Source of the DNA: Hydrogenophaga sp.
Lineage (GTDB): Bacteria; Pseudomonadota; Gammaproteobacteria; Burkholderiales; Burkholderiaceae_C
Reading direction: 5' to 3'
DNA length: 64,000 nt
Assembly (NCBI RefSeq): GCF_022844385.1
Contig: NZ_JALHLX010000001.1
Coordinates: 1 to 64,000, forward strand
The notes under the pieces were generated by a model that was not told where the DNA came from, did not search any database, and saw nothing but the letters and a program-made list of their open reading frames with translations. The translations under genes and the position numbers were made by a program. Each line of letters begins with the position of its first letter. Positions within the stretch are counted from its first letter, which is position 1. This document shows positions 16,183 to 23,649 of the stretch, one piece after another.

Positions 16183-17088
16183 ATGAACGACAACCTGATT
16201 GAAATTGCCTCCCGCTGGTGGATCAGCCTGGGGGGTGCGGCCACCACGCTCTTGCGGGTCACCCTCATCATCGTCGCCGCCTGGGTGCTGGTTGCGGTCT
16301 TGCAGCGCGCCATCCGCACCTTGCGCGAACGCATCGCCAGCCGCATGGACGACCGCGAATCGGCCAAGCGCGCCGAAACCCTGGGACGCGTGTTCCGCTA
16401 CCTCGCATCGGTGGTCGTGAGCCTGATTGCCATCATGCTGGTGCTGGCCGAGCTCGGCGTGTCGGTGGCGCCCATCCTGGGCGCAGCCGGCGTGGTGGGT
16501 CTGGCCATCGGCTTTGGCGCACAAAGCCTGGTCAAGGATTTCTTCACCGGCTTTTTCATCCTGCTGGAAAACCAGATCCGCCAGGGCGACGTGGTCAAGC
16601 TCGGCGACCACGCCGGCATGGTGGAGGTGGTGACCCTGCGCTACGTGCAGCTGCGTGACTACGACGGCAACGTGCACTACGTGCCCAACGGCCACATCAG
16701 CACCGTGATCAACATGACGCGCGGCTTCAGCAACGCGGTGATGGACATCGGCGTGGCCTACCGCGAGAACGTGGACGAGGTGATGGCGGTGATGCGCCAG
16801 GTGGCGTCTGACTTGCAGAAGGACCCGAACTTCCAGTTGAAGATCATGGCCGAGCTGGAAATCGCCGGGGTGGACAGCTGGGCGGATTCGGCGGTGATCA
16901 TCCGCTGCCGCTTCCGCACCTTGCCGCTGGAACAGTGGGGCGTCAAGCGCGAGTACCTGCGCCGGCTCAAAGCCGCGTTTGACGAGCACGGCATCGAGAT
17001 CCCCTACCCGCACATGACGGTGTACGCCGGCCAGGACCGCCAGGGCAAGGCGCCGGCCTTTCCCCTGCAGCAGCTCGCCACCGACTGA
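16183..17088 (+). CDS. MscS-family small-conductance mechanosensitive channel
   Basis: A 301-residue inner-membrane channel that opens on hypo-osmotic shock to release solutes. Three hydrophobic helices are followed by the pore-lining TM3 region GAAGVVGLAIGFGAQSLVKDFFTGFFILLENQ and the cytoplasmic beta domain (VKLGDHAGMVEVVTLRYVQLRDYDGNVHYVPNG). The C-terminal alpha/beta domain ends near VKREYLRRLKAAFDEHGIEIPYP. Start at 16183 after GGAGG. Its place behind the trehalose genes suggests a shared osmotic role, although a hairpin-rich 70-base gap separates it from otsA and it may have its own promoter. Confidence 0.94.
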   Translation: MNDNLIEIASRWWISLGGAATTLLRVTLIIVAAWVLVAVLQRAIRTLRERIASRMDDRESAKRAETLGRVFRYLASVVVSLIAIMLVLAELGVSVAPILGAAGVVGLAIGFGAQSLVKDFFTGFFILLENQIRQGDVVKLGDHAGMVEVVTLRYVQLRDYDGNVHYVPNGHISTVINMTRGFSNAVMDIGVAYRENVDEVMAVMRQVASDLQKDPNFQLKIMAELEIAGVDSWADSAVIIRCRFRTLPLEQWGVKREYLRRLKAAFDEHGIEIPYPHMTVYAGQDRQGKAPAFPLQQLATD

Positions 17089-17171
17089 CACCAGGGCGCC
17101 GGGCAGCGATTGCCCGACCCGCGGGCAGGGCCGGCTGCGCTGTGCCACCATGCGGCGATCTGGAGCCCACC

Positions 17172-17588
17172 ATGACCGCTCGCAACCCCCTCAACCGCTC
17201 TCTGGCCGACGGCATCCAGCGGGTGGGTTTTCGCAAGTGGTACGAGCGCGAGCTGTTGTCCAGCCATGCGCACATGGCCCTGGCGCTGATCTCGGCGGTG
17301 GCCATGATGGCCAGCTTCGAGGCGTTTCGCGGCGCCAGCACCAGCGAAAAGTTCATGAACACGGCCTTTGTGGTGGTAAGCGGGGCCATCGCGCTGTGGG
17401 CCATGCGCCGCTACATCTACCTGCTGATGCACGCGGAAGAAATGGCGAACCAGGCCAACTGCGCCCAGTGCCAGGCCTATGGGCTGCTCAAGCTGCAGGA
17501 GGTGGAGGACCGGCGCCTCGCGGCCCAGCGGCTGGTGCCGGTGTGCTGCAAACGCTGCGGCTTTCGGTGGAACCTGCAGGACGACTGA
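17172..17588 (+). CDS. Small membrane protein with C-terminal zinc-ribbon-like Cys pairs
   Basis: A 138-residue protein I do not recognise by name. Two hydrophobic segments lie at about residues 34-52 and 64-84. After them comes a CxxC pair (C97, C100) and a second pair (C126, C129) about 25 residues later, which looks like a zinc ribbon or other metal site in the cytoplasm, ending in RWNLQDD. The start at 17172 avoids a longer frame without a ribosome site. It follows the MscS gene by 83 bases on the same strand and is convergent with the next small gene. Function unknown. Confidence 0.75.
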   Translation: MTARNPLNRSLADGIQRVGFRKWYERELLSSHAHMALALISAVAMMASFEAFRGASTSEKFMNTAFVVVSGAIALWAMRRYIYLLMHAEEMANQANCAQCQAYGLLKLQEVEDRRLAAQRLVPVCCKRCGFRWNLQDD

Positions 17589-17604
17589 AACGTCCCGCGC
17601 ATCT

Positions 17605-17856
17605 TCAGCCGAACACCGAGTCGCTCTCGGCGTGGGCGCTGCCCACAAACACACGCAGCACGGTGCCTTCGCCGTCGAGTTCCCACAATCGGCCCTGCAC
17701 GGTGAACTGGCGACCACCCAGGCGGAACACGTCACCCGGCACCGGCGCCACGCCGTGGTCGCGCCAGAAGTCGGGCACGGCCAGCGAGGTGCGGCGCATC
17801 CAGGTCTGGTCTTCGGGGTTGAACACAAGGGCAATGCGAAGGCCAGGCTGGCTCAT
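17605..17856 (-). CDS. Small conserved hypothetical protein
   Basis: An 83-residue soluble protein, not recognised. It opens with MSQPGLRIALVFNPEDQTW, has a central beta-rich stretch (VPGDVFRLGGRQFTVQGRLWELDGEGTVLRVFVG) and no membrane segments. The start at 17856 is set by AGGAG upstream; a longer frame to 17958 would overlap the glucokinase gene. It is the last gene of the minus-strand run midA-DUF2905-trxC-glk and starts 32 bases after the glucokinase stop. The codon use is like that of neighbours, so it is likely real. Confidence 0.7.
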   Translation of the reverse strand: MSQPGLRIALVFNPEDQTWMRRTSLAVPDFWRDHGVAPVPGDVFRLGGRQFTVQGRLWELDGEGTVLRVFVGSAHAESDSVFG

Positions 17857-17888
17857 GGTGGGCTCCTGAATGAGAAATGAACGGCAGC

Positions 17889-18869
17889 TTAGCGCAGACC
17901 CGACAGTGCCCGGGCAGCGCCCAGCAAGGCAGGCGATTGCGCTGAAGTGATCACCCACACGGGGATGTCTTTCAGGTAGGTCTGGAAGCGGCCCTTGGCC
18001 TCGAAGCGCTGGCGAAACGGCGAAGTGTCAAACCAGCTGCCCAGCCGTGGCACGATGCCGCCGCCGATGTACACGCCACCGCGCGCACCCAGCGTGAGCG
18101 CCAGGTTGCCCGCCACCGAGCCGAGCACGGCGCACAGCATGTTGAGGGCTTCGAGTGCCTGCGGCTGGCGGGCCTTCAAGGCCGCGTCGGTCACGGCAGC
18201 CGCCGTGCTCAGCCCGCTCAAGGCCACGCCGTCGGCCTCGCAGAGCAGCGTGAACGCATCGACCAGTCCCTGCCCACTGCACAGCCGCTCGGCCGAGGCA
18301 CGGCCATGCAGCCGGGTGAGGCCGTCCATCACCAGCCGCTCGCGTGCGCTCACCGCCGGCAGCGTCACGTGACCACCCTCACCTTCCAGCGGTACCCAGC
18401 CGCCCGCACCATTGGGCACCAGACCCGACACGCCCAGACCCGTGCCTGCACCGAGCAGGGCCTTGGCCTTGTCGGGTTCACCGGCACCACCACCCACCTG
18501 CCGCAGCTCATTGGCCGGCAGATCGGGCAGGGCCAGCGCGAGTGCGGTGAAGTCATTGAGCAGGCGCAGGTGGGACAGGCCGAACTCGGCTTTGACCGCG
18601 GCCTGCGAAAACGCCCAGTGGTGATTGGTCATGCGGATCTGGTCGCCCGTGATCGGGTTGGCGATGGCGATGGCCGCCAGGGCCGGCCGGCCACGGCCCA
18701 GGCCCGCCAGGTAGGCGTGCATGGCGGCCTGCAGCGTGGGGTGGTCGGCGACGGGAAGCACCTGCACGTCGCTCACGGGGGCGCCGTCATGGGCCTGCCA
18801 CGCAAAACGGGCATTGGTGCCGCCCACATCGGCCAGCAGTCGGCCGGTCTCGGAAACGTCAGGGGACAT
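17889..18869 (-). CDS. glk: Glucokinase
   Basis: A 326-residue cytoplasmic kinase of the bacterial Glk family that phosphorylates glucose with ATP. Seen: phosphate-1 motif LLADVGGTNARFA, the catalytic/adenosine region LRLLNDFTALALALP, LGAGTGLGVSGLVP, the metal-near EGEGGHVTLP, and GGVYIGGGIVPRLG. The ATG at 18869 is used because AGGAGG lies 9 bases upstream; a GTG at 18893 is the only longer option. In this genome region it provides glucose-6-phosphate, which also feeds OtsA, though the trehalose genes are on the other strand. It lies between trxC and a small hypothetical gene. Confidence 0.94.
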   Translation of the reverse strand: MSPDVSETGRLLADVGGTNARFAWQAHDGAPVSDVQVLPVADHPTLQAAMHAYLAGLGRGRPALAAIAIANPITGDQIRMTNHHWAFSQAAVKAEFGLSHLRLLNDFTALALALPDLPANELRQVGGGAGEPDKAKALLGAGTGLGVSGLVPNGAGGWVPLEGEGGHVTLPAVSARERLVMDGLTRLHGRASAERLCSGQGLVDAFTLLCEADGVALSGLSTAAAVTDAALKARQPQALEALNMLCAVLGSVAGNLALTLGARGGVYIGGGIVPRLGSWFDTSPFRQRFEAKGRFQTYLKDIPVWVITSAQSPALLGAARALSGLR

Positions 18870-18959
18870 GGCGACGGACCTCCTTGGGTGCACCGAGCTG
18901 AAGGCAGGTGGCGCAAAGCGGCGGATGATAGCCCGGCACCTCGGGCTCGCACACCGGGT

Positions 18960-19403
18960 TCAACCCGGGCGCTGCGCGCGCGCCCAGCGCACGATGTCGG
19001 CCGCACCCATGGCGCCCGGCTGGCGCGCCACCTCGCGCCCGCCGACGAACAGCGCCAGCGTGGGAATGCTGCGGATCTGCAGCCGCGCGCCCAGCGCCTG
19101 CGCCTCTTCGGTATTCACCTTGGCCAGGCGCATGTGGGGTTCGAGTTCGCGCGCGGCGGCCTCGAACTGCGGCGCCATGGCGCGGCACGGGCCGCACCAC
19201 GGCGCCCAGAAGTCCACCAGCACCGGTATCTGCGAGCGGGCGATGTGTTTGTCGAACGCCGCCTCGTCCAGCGCCACCGGGTGGCCGGTGAACAGCGGCT
19301 GGTGGCATTTGCCGCAGTCGGGCGCCTGCGCGAGGCTGGCTTGCGCCACGCGGTTGGTGGTGTGGCAGTGGGGACAGACGATGTGCAGGGCTTCGGTGCT
19401 CAT
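18960..19403 (-). CDS. trxC: Thioredoxin 2
   Basis: A 147-residue thioredoxin of the TrxC type. The N-terminal zinc finger has C10, C13 and C30, C33 (CPHC and CGKC), and the thioredoxin domain has the active site WCGPC (C70, C73) in VLVDFWAPWCGPCRAMAP, with cis-Pro SIPTLALF. TrxC reduces cytoplasmic disulfides and in E. coli is induced by oxidants. It is preceded by the DUF2905 gene (40 bases) and followed by glk (90 bases) on the same strand. Confidence 0.95.
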   Translation of the reverse strand: MSTEALHIVCPHCHTTNRVAQASLAQAPDCGKCHQPLFTGHPVALDEAAFDKHIARSQIPVLVDFWAPWCGPCRAMAPQFEAAARELEPHMRLAKVNTEEAQALGARLQIRSIPTLALFVGGREVARQPGAMGAADIVRWARAQRPG

Positions 19404-19443
19404 GGCAGAACAGATGGTGCCCAGCCCGCCAAATGCAAGCGCC

Positions 19444-19638
19444 TCAGAGCAGGTAGCTCAGCAAGCTGGCCAGCATGCTCAGCACAACGGTGGTGGCGAA
19501 CGGAAGGTTCCAGTCGCGCCCGAAGGCCTTGAAGCGCACGTCACCCGGCAGCCGGCCAAAGCCCAGGCGGCGCAGCATGGGCGTGAACCAGCTGATGAGC
19601 AGCAGGGCCAGGAAGATGACGATCATCCAGCGGATCAT
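19444..19638 (-). CDS. DUF2905 domain-containing membrane protein
   Basis: A 64-residue inner-membrane protein with two hydrophobic helices (IRWMIVIFLALLLISWFTP and the C-terminal FATTVVLSMLASLLSYLL) joined by the conserved loop LGFGRLPGDVRFKAFGRDW, which is the hallmark of DUF2905. Function unknown. It begins 2 bases after the MidA stop and is clearly cotranscribed with it. Confidence 0.88.
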   Translation of the reverse strand: MIRWMIVIFLALLLISWFTPMLRRLGFGRLPGDVRFKAFGRDWNLPFATTVVLSMLASLLSYLL

Positions 19639-19640
19639 GG

Positions 19641-20753
19641 TCAGAGCCTGTGTGTGCGGTCGCCCGCGCTGAAACCCAACGGAGTCCAGCCATCGGCACT
19701 GGCAGACGGCGCCAGCGCGATCACCTTGAACAGCTCACCCATCTCGTGTTCGTTGAGCAGCTTCTGCATCATCGCGTTCTGCCGTGCGTCGGCGGCCTGG
19801 GCCAGCGTGAGCAGGCCAGCATTGAGCAGAAAGCGGCCCTGGCTGGTGTAGCCCAGCACCGCCATGCCAGCGTCCTGCGCGGCCAAGGCGATACCGGTGA
19901 AATTCACGTGCGCGGTGATGTCCTTCTGCCCCACATCGACCAGCGGGTTGCTGTCGCTCCGGTGCGCGCGGTGGCAGATCAGCGTGCCCATGTGGCGCTG
20001 CGGGTGGAAGTACTCGGCTTCGGGGAATCCGTAGTCGAGAAAAAACGCCGCGCCGCGTTGCAGCCGGTCGGCCAGGGTGCGCACGAAGGCCTCGGCCTGC
20101 GGATGGATCTCGGTCAGGTAGTCGTGTTCGCCGGGCACGTCCAGCGGCGGGCGCAGATCGGTGGGTCGGTCGGCCCCGACCAATTGGTCTTCGTGCCAGG
20201 CCACGCCGCGTTCAAACCATGCGCCGTTGGCTCTCGCCAGCAGCTGCACCGGCATCGCGTCCAACACCTCGTTGCCCAGCACCACACCGTCCATGTGTTC
20301 GGGCAGCGCGTCCACCCAGCGAACCACATCCGCGTGCGCCGCCAGCGTGGCGCGCTGGCGCTCGCGCAGGCTGCCCGAGAGGTCGACGATGGTGTAGCGG
20401 CGCAGCGCTCTGCCCTGGTCGGCCAGGGCTTCGATGACCTGCAAGGCGAGTGCGCCGGTGCCGGCCCCGAACTCCCAGACCTCGTCGGTGCCGGTGGCGT
20501 CCAGCGCCTGGGCCACCTGGCGGGCGATCGTGCGGCCAAAGAGCGGGGTGAGCTCGGGCGCGGTCACGAAGTCGCTGCCGCCTTCGGGGGTGTGGCCGAA
20601 CTTGGCTGAAGCGTTGGCGTAGTAGCCCAGGCCGGGCTCGTACAAGGCCATGGCCATGAAGCGGTCAAACGGCAACCACCCCCCGGCCTGTGCGATGGCC
20701 CCGACCACCCGGTGAAGGAGGTCGCTCGTTAAACTCGTCGGTTCTGTTGCCAT
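19641..20753 (-). CDS. MidA/NDUFAF7-type SAM-dependent methyltransferase
   Basis: A 370-residue class I methyltransferase of the MidA family. In eukaryotes NDUFAF7 methylates an arginine of a complex I subunit; the bacterial substrate is not settled. Seen: N-terminal FDRFMAMALYEPGLGYYA, FVTAPELTPLFGRTIA, the SAM-binding EFGAGTGALALQVIEAL, and DYGFPEAEYFHPQRHMGTL. The start at 20753 is the ATG nearest to the conserved domain. The divergent SDR gene starts only 29 bases away, so their promoters must overlap. Interestingly, an NDUFA9-like gene also lies in this window. Confidence 0.9.
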   Translation of the reverse strand: MATEPTSLTSDLLHRVVGAIAQAGGWLPFDRFMAMALYEPGLGYYANASAKFGHTPEGGSDFVTAPELTPLFGRTIARQVAQALDATGTDEVWEFGAGTGALALQVIEALADQGRALRRYTIVDLSGSLRERQRATLAAHADVVRWVDALPEHMDGVVLGNEVLDAMPVQLLARANGAWFERGVAWHEDQLVGADRPTDLRPPLDVPGEHDYLTEIHPQAEAFVRTLADRLQRGAAFFLDYGFPEAEYFHPQRHMGTLICHRAHRSDSNPLVDVGQKDITAHVNFTGIALAAQDAGMAVLGYTSQGRFLLNAGLLTLAQAADARQNAMMQKLLNEHEMGELFKVIALAPSASADGWTPLGFSAGDRTHRL

Positions 20754-20782
20754 GGGGGTCTGCACCCCCGGATTGTCGCCCA

Positions 20783-21592
20783 ATGCCCTCCCCTGACTCC
20801 ACCGCCCCTGAGGCGCCACGCACCGTGCTGGTGACCGGCGCCGGCAAGCGCCTGGGGCGCGAGATCGCGCTCACGCTGGCGCGCACCGGCTGGAACGTGG
20901 CGGTGCACCACCGCCACTCGGTCGCCGACGCGCAGCAAACCGCCGCCGATTGCAACGCCCTCACCGGCCGTCCCGGCAGTGCCGCCTCCTTCTTCGCCGA
21001 TCTGGCCGATGAGGCCAGCGTTCGCGCGCTGCTGCCGGCCGTGGTGACGCACTTCGGGCAAATCGACGCGGTGGTCAACAGCGCCTCGACGTTCGAGAAC
21101 GACAGCGCCGAGAGCTTTGGCTTCGCCGCCATGGAAACCCACCTGCGCGCCAACACCGGCGCGGCGGTGCTGCTGGCCCAGGCCCTGCACGAGCACCTGG
21201 GCGAGCGTGACGCACGCGGTGCTGTGGTCAACCTGCTCGACCAGAAGCTCTGGAACATGAACCCGGACTTTTTCAGCTACACGCTCTCCAAGGCCGCGCT
21301 GGAAGCCGCCAACACCATGCTGGCGCTGGCCCTGGCCCCGCGCGTGCGCGTGGTGGGCGTGGCGCCCGGGCTCACGCTCACCAGCCACATGCTGAGTGAC
21401 GAGCAGTTTGCTGCCCTGCACAAGCAGTCGCCGCTGGGCCGCTCCTCCACACCTGAAGACGTGGCCGCCACCGTGGCCTTTGCGCTGAACAACCAGTCCA
21501 TCACCGGCACCACGCTGCTGGTGGACGGCGGTCAGCACCTCATGCGCTTCGAGCGCGATTTTTCGCTCATGACACCGGACCCACGCCCATGA
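20783..21592 (+). CDS. SDR oxidoreductase, pteridine-reductase (FolM/PTR1)-like
   Basis: A 269-residue short-chain dehydrogenase. The cofactor motif TGAGKRLGREIA fits the TGxxxRxG form found in pteridine reductases (PTR1) and in FolM dihydromonapterin reductase, and the catalytic pair is in YTLSK. The usual NNAS segment reads VNSASTFEND. It overlaps folB by 4 bases (ATGA), which supports a role in pterin or folate metabolism, such as reduction of dihydromonapterin or dihydrofolate. Start at 20783; a longer frame would run into the divergent midA gene. Family sure, substrate inferred. Confidence 0.88.
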   Translation: MPSPDSTAPEAPRTVLVTGAGKRLGREIALTLARTGWNVAVHHRHSVADAQQTAADCNALTGRPGSAASFFADLADEASVRALLPAVVTHFGQIDAVVNSASTFENDSAESFGFAAMETHLRANTGAAVLLAQALHEHLGERDARGAVVNLLDQKLWNMNPDFFSYTLSKAALEAANTMLALALAPRVRVVGVAPGLTLTSHMLSDEQFAALHKQSPLGRSSTPEDVAATVAFALNNQSITGTTLLVDGGQHLMRFERDFSLMTPDPRP

Positions 21593-21963
21593 CCGCCACC
21601 TACGCCGGCACCCAGATCCTCGCGCTCACCGGACTGCGCTTCAACGCCAACCTGGGCATCCTCGACCACGAGAAGTCGGCGCCCCAGCCGATCCAGGTGG
21701 ACGCCGAGCTCAACCAGGGCACGCAGCCGCTGCTGCCTCACGACGACGACATCGGCCACGTGCTCGACTACCGCAAGGTGCGCCAGATCATCATCGACGA
21801 GTGCACAGCCGAACACGTGAACCTGCTGGAAAGCCTGATCGGCAAACTCACGCGCCGCCTGATGCAGATGCCCGGCGTGATCGGCGTGCGCGTGAAGATC
21901 GCAAAGCTGGAAATTTTTGACGACTGCGAAGTCGCGATCCGCATGGAAAGCGGACAGTGGTGA
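21589..21963 (+). CDS. folB: Dihydroneopterin aldolase
   Basis: A 124-residue enzyme of folate synthesis that cleaves 7,8-dihydroneopterin to 6-hydroxymethyl-dihydropterin and glycolaldehyde. The tunnelling fold pattern is visible: [33 protein letters not shown] with the catalytic Tyr, the substrate-binding [12 protein letters not shown], and [11 protein letters not shown] with the catalytic Lys. The length is normal. It is translationally coupled to the SDR gene upstream and followed after 10 bases by ttcA. Confidence 0.94.
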   Translation: MTATYAGTQILALTGLRFNANLGILDHEKSAPQPIQVDAELNQGTQPLLPHDDDIGHVLDYRKVRQIIIDECTAEHVNLLESLIGKLTRRLMQMPGVIGVRVKIAKLEIFDDCEVAIRMESGQW

Positions 21964-21973
21964 GGACACCGAC

Positions 21974-22894
21974 ATGAACACCGAACACGAAAACCACAAA
22001 CTCGAGAAGCGCCTGTGCCGCGAGGTCGGCCGCGCGATCGTGGACTACAACATGATCGAGGAAGGCGACCGCGTGATGGTCTGCCTCTCCGGCGGCAAAG
22101 ACAGCTACGCCATGCTCGACATCCTGCAGAAGCTGCAGGCGCGCGCACCCATCAGCTTCGAGATGATCGTGGTCAACCTCGACCAGAAACAGCCGGGATT
22201 TCCGGCCGACATCCTGCCGGCCTACCTCACCAAACTCGGTGTGAAGTTCCACATCGAGAACCAGGACACCTATTCCATCGTCAAGCGCGTGATCCCCGAA
22301 GGCAAGACCATGTGCAGCCTGTGCTCGCGGCTGCGCCGGGGCATCCTGTACCGGGTAGCCAGCGAACTGGGCGCCACCAAGATCGCCCTGGGCCACCACC
22401 GCGACGACATCCTGCAGACGCTGCTGCTCAACATGTTCTTCGGCGCCAAGCTCAAAGGCATGCCGCCCAAGCTGGTGAGCGACGACGGGCAGCATGTGGT
22501 GATCCGCCCCATGGCCTACGTGGCCGAGAAGGACCTCACCCGCTGGGCAGAGGTGCGCGAGTTCCCCATCATCCCGTGCACCTTGTGCGGCAGCCAGGAA
22601 AACCTGCAGCGCAAGCAGGTGGGCCTGATGCTCAAGGACTGGGAGAAACGTTTTCCGGGCCGCGTGGAAAACATGTTCTCGGCCCTGCAGAACATCGTGC
22701 CCAGCCACTTGATGGACCGCTCGCTGTTTCCGTTCCAGACCATCCGCGCCACCGGCGAGGCGAGCGAGGACGGAGACAAGGCCTTTGACGACGAGCCCTT
22801 GCCGGTAGTGGCCCCACCGTCGCCGGAAGAAAGCGACACCGCCGGGAACGCAAGCAGCGCGCGCACGGTCATATCCATTTCCACAGCACACTGA
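21974..22894 (+). CDS. ttcA: tRNA 2-thiocytidine(32) synthetase TtcA
   Basis: A 306-residue iron-sulfur enzyme that thiolates cytidine 32 in the anticodon loop of certain tRNAs. The PP-loop SGGKDS is at residues 39-44; the two conserved Cys pairs are C114/C117 (CSLCSR) and C202/C205 (CTLCGS), of which the family uses some to hold a [4Fe-4S] cluster. The core ends near residue 265; the last 40 residues are a variable acidic/proline-containing tail. Start at 21974, 10 bases after folB. Confidence 0.95.
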   Translation: MNTEHENHKLEKRLCREVGRAIVDYNMIEEGDRVMVCLSGGKDSYAMLDILQKLQARAPISFEMIVVNLDQKQPGFPADILPAYLTKLGVKFHIENQDTYSIVKRVIPEGKTMCSLCSRLRRGILYRVASELGATKIALGHHRDDILQTLLLNMFFGAKLKGMPPKLVSDDGQHVVIRPMAYVAEKDLTRWAEVREFPIIPCTLCGSQENLQRKQVGLMLKDWEKRFPGRVENMFSALQNIVPSHLMDRSLFPFQTIRATGEASEDGDKAFDDEPLPVVAPPSPEESDTAGNASSARTVISISTAH

Positions 22895-22935
22895 GGGCAT
22901 TGGGCCCGGGGCGTGCCGCTCTCCCAGGAGACTTC

Positions 22936-23634
22936 ATGACCATCCCGACTTCCCATCGTCCTTGGACCAGCCTGCTCAGGATGACGATTGCTGCGGGCGC
23001 GCTGCTCGCGCTCAGCGGCTGTGCCAGCGTGTTCCTGGTGGACAACCAGGTGCAGAGCTACGCGCGCTGGGCCGACCGGCCCACACCCACCGGCGCGGCC
23101 AATCCCATTCCCCAGGCGCCCCAGGTCTACCGCTTCGACCGCTTGCCCTCACAGCAGGACAGCCGCTCGGGCGCAGGCCAGGACGAGCTGGAAAAGCTGG
23201 CGTCCATTGCCCTGGCCAAGGTGGGCTGGACAACCGCCGCCGCAGGCGTGACGGCACCATGGGCGGTGGAGGTGAGCGCGGGCACGTTGCGCCTGCCCCG
23301 CGCGCCCTGGGAAAGCCCCTTCGACGGGTACTGGGGCGGCGGCTTCGGGCCGGGCTTCGGCTTTCCGGGGCGCGACTACGTAGTGACCGGGACCGGCCAG
23401 ATCATTTACGCACCGCTCTTCCTGCGCATGGACACGCCCTACTACAAACGGGAGGTATCGCTGGTCATCCGCCACGCAGCCAGCGGGCGGGTGGTGTACG
23501 AGACCCGGGCGGCGCACGATGGCCGCTGGAACAGCTCCAACCCCTTGTGGAGCGCCATGCTGGATGCCGCCTTGAGCAACTTCCCGGCGCCACCCGCGGG
23601 GCTGCGGCAGGTCAACATCGAAGTGCCACGCTGA
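22936..23634 (+). CDS. DUF4136 domain lipoprotein
   Basis: A 232-residue predicted lipoprotein. The signal peptide ends in the lipobox LSGC, with the lipidated Cys at residue 29 (ALLALSGCAS). The mature part has a DUF4136-like pattern: RFDRLPSQQ near the N-terminus, a Gly/Phe-rich YWGGGFGPGFGFPG loop, and a C-terminal half with ALSNFPAPP. It is likely anchored in the outer membrane facing the periplasm; function unknown. The start at 22936 is chosen because it gives a proper signal peptide. It is convergent with the PAS hybrid kinase. Confidence 0.85.
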   Translation: MTIPTSHRPWTSLLRMTIAAGALLALSGCASVFLVDNQVQSYARWADRPTPTGAANPIPQAPQVYRFDRLPSQQDSRSGAGQDELEKLASIALAKVGWTTAAAGVTAPWAVEVSAGTLRLPRAPWESPFDGYWGGGFGPGFGFPGRDYVVTGTGQIIYAPLFLRMDTPYYKREVSLVIRHAASGRVVYETRAAHDGRWNSSNPLWSAMLDAALSNFPAPPAGLRQVNIEVPR

Positions 23635-23649
23635 CCGAAAGCCGCCCGG

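Noticed and set aside
18859-18960. Possible small Cys-containing ORF (CATC motif) between trxC and glk, ending in the glk start
   Set aside because: About 33 codons from a GTG without a convincing ribosome site; a coupled leader peptide is possible but I cannot support it.
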